DNA of 64,000 nucleotides, from assembly GCF_038957035.1 (NCBI RefSeq), contig NZ_CP152412.1:1236501-1300500 (forward strand). The letters are read 5' to 3'. Of the stretch, positions 58,894 through 64,000 are shown piece after piece. How positions within the stretch are numbered: the stretch's first letter is position 1; every line of letters begins with the position of its first letter. Both the position numbers and the translations under genes were made by a program. The notes under the pieces were generated by a model that saw nothing but the letters and a program-made list of their open reading frames with translations, was not told where the DNA came from and made no database searches. The DNA comes from Bradyrhizobium sp. B097 (lineage in GTDB: Bacteria; Pseudomonadota; Alphaproteobacteria; Rhizobiales; Xanthobacteraceae).

Positions 58894-59712
58894 ATGGCGC
58901 TGGCACTCGCAATCCTGAAATGGCTCATGATCGCAGCGGCCGTCGTCTATCTCGGCGGACTCGCGGTGCTGTACGTCAAGCAGCGCGAATTGCTGTTTCC
59001 GATCCCGCCGGTCGGGCGGACGGCGCCCGCAGCCGCCGGTCTTCCGGAAGCGGAGGAGCATGTCCTGACCACGGCCGACGGCGAGAAGGTCATCGTCTGG
59101 CATGTGCCGGCGAAGCCGGGCCGGCCGATCGTGCTGTTCTTTCCCGGCAATGGCGATTTCCTGGCCGGCCGCGTGGCGCGCTTCAAGGCCATCACGGCCG
59201 ACGGGACCGGGCTGGTGGCGTTGTCGTACCGCGGCTACGCGGGCTCGAGCGGATCTCCGAGCGAGCAGGGGCTGATGCTGGACGCTGCGGCCGCCTACGC
59301 GTTCGCCACCGCGCGCTACCGCGCCGAGCAGATCGTAGCCTGGGGATTCTCTCTCGGCACCGGCGTTGCGGTTGCGCTCGCCGCCGAACATCCGGTCGGC
59401 CGACTGATCCTGGAGGCACCCTATACCTCGACGGTTGACGTCGCCGGCGTGCTCTTCTGGTATGTGCCGGTCAGCCTGCTGATGCGCGATCAATTCCACT
59501 CCGACCGACGAATCACCGGCGTCACGGCGCCGCTCCTGATCATGCACGGCACCAACGATCCGGCGATCCCGATCCGCTTCGGCGAGCGGCTGTTCGGCCT
59601 CGCCCGCGAGCCCAAGCAATTCGTCCGCCTGCCTGGCGGCGGACACGACAATCTCGACGATTTCGGTGCGATGGATGCCGCGAGGCGGTTTATCGACGCC
59701 GCAAGAGGCTGA
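58894..59712 (+). CDS. Alpha/beta hydrolase, membrane-anchored (BEM46-like)
   Basis: A 272-residue protein. An N-terminal helix (LKWLMIAAAVVYLGGLAVLY) anchors it. The hydrolase fold has the oxyanion motif FFPGNGDF, the nucleophile elbow GFSLGTG near 150-156, acid Asp in HGTNDPAIP and catalytic His in PGGGHDNL near 249. It resembles ABHD13/BEM46 proteins. Substrate is unknown. GTG 58891 is an alternative start. It is the last gene of the pnt cluster. Confidence 0.88.
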   Translation: MALALAILKWLMIAAAVVYLGGLAVLYVKQRELLFPIPPVGRTAPAAAGLPEAEEHVLTTADGEKVIVWHVPAKPGRPIVLFFPGNGDFLAGRVARFKAITADGTGLVALSYRGYAGSSGSPSEQGLMLDAAAAYAFATARYRAEQIVAWGFSLGTGVAVALAAEHPVGRLILEAPYTSTVDVAGVLFWYVPVSLLMRDQFHSDRRITGVTAPLLIMHGTNDPAIPIRFGERLFGLAREPKQFVRLPGGGHDNLDDFGAMDAARRFIDAARG

Positions 59713-59765
59713 CGGCCGCGATTGTCTGTCGCATAATCGGGCCAATGACGTGAGGGGACCCCACG

Positions 59766-60863
59766 ATGAGCGCACACGGACCGATGCCACGGTCGGCCTG
59801 GCTGTATCCCGTTCTGGCGGTGCTGTTGTTTGCCGCGGTCTCCGCCTCCGGCTACAGCTTCGCGCCATCGGCCGGGGGCTGGGTGTTCGCGGCCGTGCTG
59901 CTGCTGATCCTGTTCGGCACCGTGTTTGCGGCTGTCCACCACGCCGAGATGATTGCCGAGCGGATCGGCGAGCCGTTCGGCACGCTGCTGCTGACACTGG
60001 CGGTGACGGTCATCGAGGTGGCGCTGATCTCGACCATCATGCTGGGCGACACCCCGGCGCCGACCCTGGCGCGCGATACCGTGTTTGCGGTGGTGATGAT
60101 CGTCTGCAACGGCCTGGTCGGGCTCTGCATCTTCATCGGCGGCATCCGCTACCGCGAGCAGGATTTTCAGATCACCGGCGCCAACCTTTACCTCAGCGTG
60201 CTGTTCGTGCTCGCGACCATCACGCTGGACATGCCGAATTTCACGCTCACGGCGCCGGGCCCGATCTACTCCACGGCCCAGCTCGCCGTGATCAGCGTCG
60301 TGACCCTGCTGCTTTATGCGGTGTTCCTCTACACCCAGACCATCCGCCACCGCGATTATTTCGTCAGCGGCGCCAATGAGGCGGCGGCGCATGGCGAGGT
60401 GATGTCGGACCGCATGACGGCGATCAGCGTTGCCCTGCTGCTGGTTTCGCTGCTGGCGGTGGTGCTGCTGGCCAAGAAATTCTCGCTGGTGGTCGATGTC
60501 GTCACCGTCAAGATCGGCGCGCCGCCGGCCTTTGCCGGTCTGGTGGTGGCGGCGCTGATCCTGCTGCCGGAGAGCGTTGCCGCGGTGTCGGCGGCGCGCA
60601 AGAACGACCTGCAGAAGAGCATCAACCTCGCGCTCGGCTCCTCGATCGCTACCATCGGGCTCACGGTTCCCGCGGTAGCCGTTGCCGCCTATGCGCTCGA
60701 CAAGCAGCTGGTGCTCGGGCTCAGCAACCAGCATATGCTGATCCTGCTGCTCACCTTCATGGTCAGCATGCTCACCTTCGGAACCGGCCGCACCAACATC
60801 CTGTTCGGCCTCGTTCACATGGTGGTGTTCGCCGTGTTCGTGTTCATGGTATTCGTGCCTTAG
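59766..60863 (+). CDS. chaA: Ca2+/H+ antiporter of the CaCA family (ChaA-like)
   Basis: A 365-residue, ~11-helix inner-membrane exchanger. The two cation-binding alpha repeats are GEPFGTLLLTLAVTVIEVAL near 70-89 and LLPESVAAVSAARKNDLQKS near 260-279 (with ALGSSIATIGLTVPAV after). GAGGGGACC precedes the ATG. Na+/K+/Ca2+ preference is not resolved by sequence. Its TAG stop begins a TAGAGC repeat element. Confidence 0.9.
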   Translation: MSAHGPMPRSAWLYPVLAVLLFAAVSASGYSFAPSAGGWVFAAVLLLILFGTVFAAVHHAEMIAERIGEPFGTLLLTLAVTVIEVALISTIMLGDTPAPTLARDTVFAVVMIVCNGLVGLCIFIGGIRYREQDFQITGANLYLSVLFVLATITLDMPNFTLTAPGPIYSTAQLAVISVVTLLLYAVFLYTQTIRHRDYFVSGANEAAAHGEVMSDRMTAISVALLLVSLLAVVLLAKKFSLVVDVVTVKIGAPPAFAGLVVAALILLPESVAAVSAARKNDLQKSINLALGSSIATIGLTVPAVAVAAYALDKQLVLGLSNQHMLILLLTFMVSMLTFGTGRTNILFGLVHMVVFAVFVFMVFVP

Positions 60864-60870
60864 AGCCTTT

Positions 60871-60915
60871 ACCGTTCCGCACCGTTCCGCACCGTTCCGC
60901 TTGAAGCGGAACGGT
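60871..60915. repeat. Three tandem 10-mers plus inverted copy
   Basis: ACCGTTCCGC occurs three times in a row (60871-60900), then TTGAA and the inverted copy GCGGAACGGT (60906-60915). The third copy and the inverted copy can form a 10-bp hairpin that may end chaA transcription; slippage of the repeats is likely. Confidence 0.85.
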
Positions 60916-60920
60916 GCTCG

Positions 60921-60983
60921 AGATTCTAGTTTTGACGCGTTTTCTTCACGCGAACCGGTATCCACTTCGCTTGAAAACGCTTT
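60921..60983. repeat. Dispersed palindromic repeat, family A, copy 3 (inverted)
   Basis: AGATTCTAGTTTTGACGCGT ... CACGCGAACCGG ... CACTTCGC ... GAAAACGC: reverse complement of the other family A copies. It sits directly before the cupin ribosome site. Confidence 0.85.
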
Positions 60984-60998
60984 CGTGGAGAAGTGACG

Positions 60999-61283
60999 AT
61001 GCTCAGCGCCAAATCGGATGTTCAGGTGGATACGGCGGAGGTCCGCGTGACCGAATGGCGGCTCGCGCCGGGCAGCGCCACCGGCCACCACACCCATGAG
61101 ATGGACTACGTCATCGTTCCGATCACGGCAGGCGAAATGACCATCGTAGCGCCGAACGGCGAACGCTCGAAGGCACAGCTCGGGGCCGGCAGGTCCTATT
61201 TCCGCAAGGCGGGGGTCCAGCACGACGTGCTTAACGAGACGGCCAGCGAGATCGTGTTCCTCGAGGTCGAACTCAAGCCCTGA
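60999..61283 (+). CDS. Small cupin-domain protein
   Basis: A 94-residue single-domain cupin. Metal-ligand pattern: GSATGHHTHEMDYVIVPITAGEM near 25-47 (His-His-His and Glu) and the second motif VQHDVLNET near 71-79 (His). ATG 60999 is chosen because GGAG (60987-60990) ends 8 bases before it; GTG 60993 is an alternative. No substrate is evident. Confidence 0.85.
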   Translation: MLSAKSDVQVDTAEVRVTEWRLAPGSATGHHTHEMDYVIVPITAGEMTIVAPNGERSKAQLGAGRSYFRKAGVQHDVLNETASEIVFLEVELKP

Positions 61284-61546
61284 CGCGGTGCAAAAGCCCT
61301 GCAAGGAACCCTGCGCGCGCCGAATGGCAGATCCGAGTCGGCCGGGCTGTGGAAATTCATAACCCGTTAACGGCTGCAGGATGATCTAGAAGGCGGATGC
61401 GGCCTGCGCAGGGGGCGCCTCCGCTGAAACCAAAGTGACACCAAAGGTGACGTCGGAACGGGGGTTTGCCACCGATCCGTCGCAGTTGATCCCTGAATGT
61501 GCCTCAAAGTTCCAGCATGAAATAACGGGGTGGGGAGTGGCAGGTC

Positions 61547-62440
61547 ATGCTGAGTTACCTGAAGAAATTCGTGATGGACATCTTACCCTCGGTGGCAGCG
61601 ACCATCATCGGGGCGTACATCGTCAATCATTACATCGTGGCCAAGCCGCAAGCGCCCGATGCCGCCGCCGTGACCGCCGCCGTGGATCCCAAGGCGGATC
61701 CGAAAGCCGCCGCCAAGCCTGCCGAAAAGTCCACCGTGGTCAGCAGCCTCCCGGAAGCCGGCGTGAAGGCCAAGGGCATGTCCGAGCGCACCCTGATCGA
61801 GCGGTCGGCGTCGGAGAAGGCCACCGTCACCGAGAAGCCCGCCGATCCCAAATCGGCTGATACCAAATCTGCCGACACCAAAGCTGATGCGCCGGCCGAG
61901 ACGGCCAGCATCCCGGCCGATGCGCGCCATCATCCGGCAGCGCCGAAGGCGGTCGCGAAGGCTGCGCCCGCCGCGGCGCCGGTCGAGTCCGCCGTCACGC
62001 CGGAGGAAGCCCGCGATGCCAACGATCTTGCGCGTGCCGCCATCGAGCGGCTGCGCAAGGAGCGGCCGCAGGACGCTGCACGGTCCCAGGACGCTGGGCG
62101 GACCCAGGACGCTCGCAGCACCGATCTCGCCCGCCTGCCTGACCAGCAGCGTCCGGCGGCAGCCCCGACGATCCGGCCGTTGCCGCCGCCGATCATGGTG
62201 TCGAACCCGTCCAGCGACAATGCCGATCAAGCCTCGCAGCCGCGTCCGCCCTACGCCGCCAATGCCCAGGATTCGAATCGGCTGACGCCGCCGGCCGACA
62301 TTCCGGTCCCGGTGTTGCAGGCTCCGCTGGACCTGCGCGCCGACGCTGCGATGCCGGCGCCGAAGAACGAGCGCCCGTCGGTGACCGACGACATGTTCTC
62401 CGGCATGAAGTCGATGTTCCACGCCGTCCTGCCGAAGTAA
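61547..62440 (+). CDS. Membrane-anchored Ala/Pro/Lys-rich protein of unknown function
   Basis: A 297-residue protein. One N-terminal helix (MDILPSVAATIIGAYIVNHYIV near 10-30). The rest is disordered and rich in Ala, Pro, Lys, Asp with repeats (KSADTKSADTK; RSQDAGRTQDAR). The C-terminus MFSGMKSMFHAVLPK is more ordered and could be a short conserved helix. GGAGTGGCAGG precedes the ATG. No family is recognised. Confidence 0.75.
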   Translation: MLSYLKKFVMDILPSVAATIIGAYIVNHYIVAKPQAPDAAAVTAAVDPKADPKAAAKPAEKSTVVSSLPEAGVKAKGMSERTLIERSASEKATVTEKPADPKSADTKSADTKADAPAETASIPADARHHPAAPKAVAKAAPAAAPVESAVTPEEARDANDLARAAIERLRKERPQDAARSQDAGRTQDARSTDLARLPDQQRPAAAPTIRPLPPPIMVSNPSSDNADQASQPRPPYAANAQDSNRLTPPADIPVPVLQAPLDLRADAAMPAPKNERPSVTDDMFSGMKSMFHAVLPK

Positions 62441-62474
62441 CGCGCAGCACGGATCTATCGTTCTCGATGCATCC

Positions 62475-62533
62475 TGTTCGAGCGAAGTGGACGCCGGTTC
62501 GCGTGAAGAAAACGCGTCAAAACAAGAATCTAG
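62475..62533. repeat. Dispersed palindromic repeat, family A, copy 4
   Basis: TTCGAGCGAAGTGGACGCCG ... GTTCGCGTGAAGAAAACGCG ... CAAGAATCTAGAGC. It is in the 126-base gap between two convergent genes and merges with the 41-base palindrome. Confidence 0.85.
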
Positions 62534-62570
62534 AGCTTCGGTTCTGATTTAATCAGAACCGAAGCTCTAG
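62530..62570. terminator. 41-base perfect palindrome, bidirectional terminator candidate
   Basis: Two perfect 20-base arms (62530-62549 and 62551-62570) around one T; it starts CTAGAGCTTCGGTTC and ends GAACCGAAGCTCTAG. It contains the TAG stop of the TPR lipoprotein and separates it from the convergent gene. No T-run, so termination is inferred from stem strength. Confidence 0.6.
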
Positions 62571-63226
62571 CCGCCAGTGCGCGCCAGCCCGCTGCGCGCG
62601 CTTCCGTCATTTGGCCGCAGCGCGAGCGCGCGATTGTAGGACGCCGCTGCCTTGGCCTTGTCGCCGAGCCGCTCATAGGCCTGGCCGCGGGCGCTCCACG
62701 CCGCAACATTGCCGGGATCGGCCTGCACGGCCTCGTCGAGGTCGGAGGCGGCCTGCTTGGCCTTGTCGAGCGCGAGGTAGCTGGTGGCGCGGCCGATCAG
62801 CGGCTCGGCCTTCTGCGGCGACAGCCCGCTCGCCGCCGTGAAATCGTCGATCGCCTGCTGATGTTGTCCGCGGCCTTGATAGATCAGGCCACGGCCGTAC
62901 AGCGCCTGGATGTTGTAGGGGTCGGCGGTCAGCGCCTGCTCGAATTCCGCCTGCGCCTCATCGAGCTTGCCGGAATGCGCCAGCACCTGGCCGCGCGTGG
63001 CGTGATCCTTGGCGCTGTTGATGTCCTGTGGGGTGATGGTGTCGGCAGCAGGCTTGTCGGCAGCGGCAGCCGGTTTCGGCTTGTCGTCCGAGCCCCATGA
63101 TCCCAGGTCGAAGGAACAGCCCCCGAGCGGCAGGCCGAGAACCACGGCCATGATGACGAGGTGCGCCGCACGAGGGCGGTGTGCAGCGTCTGGGAGCGGG
63201 GAGCGGAGTGCCGGATCAGCCATCAT
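62567..63226 (-). CDS. TPR lipoprotein
   Basis: A 219-residue protein. Signal region HLVIMAVVLGLPLGGC gives lipobox LGGC near residue 37. After a Lys/Pro/Ala linker, about four TPR repeats follow: AHSGKLDEAQAEFEQALTAD, YGRGLIYQGRGQHQQAIDDF, GRATSYLALDKAKQAASDL, SARGQAYERLGDKAKAAASY. Start MMADPALRS at 63226 is used; the longer TTG start is unsupported. It is likely an outer-membrane or periplasmic scaffold. The stop lies in the 41-base palindrome. Confidence 0.86.
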   Translation of the reverse strand: MMADPALRSPLPDAAHRPRAAHLVIMAVVLGLPLGGCSFDLGSWGSDDKPKPAAAADKPAADTITPQDINSAKDHATRGQVLAHSGKLDEAQAEFEQALTADPYNIQALYGRGLIYQGRGQHQQAIDDFTAASGLSPQKAEPLIGRATSYLALDKAKQAASDLDEAVQADPGNVAAWSARGQAYERLGDKAKAAASYNRALALRPNDGSARSGLARTGG

Positions 63227-63339
63227 GCAAAATGCTCTTGCCGGTCGTTTTGCATGGGTACCCCGGAACGCGGCTGGCTTCAAAACGACAACGCGGGCCC
63301 GTGGCCCGCGCTGTTAGACTTCCATATCGGCAAAACGGT

Positions 63340-63636
63340 TCAGCGAGGTCCGCGACCAGCGCCAGCACCACCGGGACGGCCGCCACGGTCGCCACCGGGA
63401 CCAGCGCCGAACACCGGCTTCGGCTTCATCGGCAGCAGGCCTTCGCGCTGCAGCTTCTTGCGCGCCAGCTTGCGTGCGCGGCGCACGGCTTCGGCCTTTT
63501 CGCGAGCCTTCTTCTCAGAGGGCTTTTCGTAGTGACCGCGGAGCTTCATCTCGCGGAAAATGCCCTCGCGCTGCATCTTCTTCTTCAGCGCCTTCAGGGC
63601 TTGGTCGACATTGTTATCGCGGACGAGAACCTGCAC
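63340..63636 (-). CDS. rpsU: Ribosomal protein S21 (bS21) with extended C-terminus
   Basis: A 98-residue protein. [20 protein letters not shown] near 1-20, [20 protein letters not shown] near 21-40 and a basic helix [20 protein letters not shown] follow the bS21 family. The C-terminal [20 protein letters not shown] tail is a Gly/Arg-rich extension. The start is GTG 63636, with AGAGGA upstream; the longer frame is not family-like. Confidence 0.93.
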   Translation of the reverse strand: MQVLVRDNNVDQALKALKKKMQREGIFREMKLRGHYEKPSEKKAREKAEAVRRARKLARKKLQREGLLPMKPKPVFGAGPGGDRGGRPGGAGAGRGPR

Positions 63637-63900
63637 GCGGCATCCTCTTTTGAATTGATCGGTTCGGAATTCTGGCAAGGTAAAGGGGCGGCAAAAGGCC
63701 TGCCTCTTAACCCTAGGCGCGCGCATGTATCAGACAAACGCGCAGATGTCCACCGGTCGAGTGACTTTAGGGCCTAGTAAAGCCACGAAATGGGGCGAAA
63801 ATGCCTTCGTGCGGCCCTGATTTGGGTGGTTTGGCGCCAGGATCGGGGCCGCTCCCGGAGTTTCAGATAACCCGGACATTGGAAATAGGGGAGATGCCAC

Positions 63901-64000
63901 ATGGACATGAAGAAATACGCGGCCGAGCTGATCGGTACGTTCTGGCTCACATTCGCTGGCTGCGGCAGCGCGGTGATCGCGGCCGGCTTTCCGCAGGTCG
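63901..64000 (+). CDS. aqpZ: Aquaporin Z-like channel, 5' end only
   Basis: The first 33 codons of an MIP-family channel: [20 protein letters not shown] then [13 protein letters not shown], matching the first helix of AqpZ. GGGGAG ends 8 bases before ATG 63901. The NPA motifs are beyond the window, so water versus glycerol selectivity cannot be judged. The 264-base gap before it holds nothing recognised. Confidence 0.85.
   Translation, partial: MDMKKYAAELIGTFWLTFAGCGSAVIAAGFPQV

Overview
The window looks like chromosomal DNA of a Bradyrhizobium-like alphaproteobacterium (Hyphomicrobiales). Reasons: high G+C throughout; the tolQRAB ... pal-cpoB-tilS-ftsH cluster; families typical of the group (GapR/DUF2312, DUF1244, DUF1036 next to pyk, split pntAA-pntAB-pntB next to a tiny aa3-oxidase subunit IV); and many dispersed intergenic palindromes. 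No rRNA, tRNA, CRISPR array, insertion sequence or prophage was recognised. The assignment is by family recognition, not by a database search.

Layout. 1-1159: incomplete HerA-like ATPase (minus). 1478-6711: a less G+C-rich pair of convergent genes, a TIR-STAND-TM-FGE/C-type-lectin-fold protein and a large exported helical-repeat protein; this is the most accessory-looking part. 7077-16367: MFS transporter, opgC-alaX pair, acyl-CoA dehydrogenase with TetR, L-asparaginase, ECF sigma factor, AraC regulator, metallo-beta-lactamase-fold protein. 16454-25684: htpG, a COG0523 GTPase with a Zur-box-like promoter, DUF3095, DUF2147, MATE, GNAT, Fe-type sodB and crcB, separated by several kinds of dispersed inverted repeat.

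26168-39033: envelope and quality-control cluster tolQ-tolR-tolA-tolB, then a GGDEF-EAL gene and a FeeM-like acyl-amino-acid/autoinducer-synthase-fold gene between tolB and pal, then pal-cpoB-tilS-ftsH-DUF3052. Tol-Pal links inner and outer membrane at division, TilS modifies tRNA-Ile2, FtsH degrades membrane proteins. A terminator-like hairpin lies inside the first codons of the DUF3052 gene.

39036-53160: a membrane protein, a TetR-OsmC pair, DUF1036-pyk (4-nt overlap), DUF1244, gapR, a class III cyclase with TPRs, two cell-wall enzymes (M15/DUF882 and a YcbB-type L,D-transpeptidase) and an orphan NtrC-type regulator. 53303-64000: M3 oligopeptidase, CoxIV-like peptide, pntAA-pntAB-pntB with two downstream genes, Ca2+/H+ antiporter, cupin, a TM protein, TPR lipoprotein, rpsU and the start of aqpZ.

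A recurring feature is that repeat elements beginning TAGAGC supply the TAG stop codon of neighbouring genes (tolQ, tolR, chaA-like, TPR lipoprotein). The strongest leads for a little-described system are the TIR-STAND-FGE protein and the c-di-GMP/FeeM cassette inside the tol-pal cluster.
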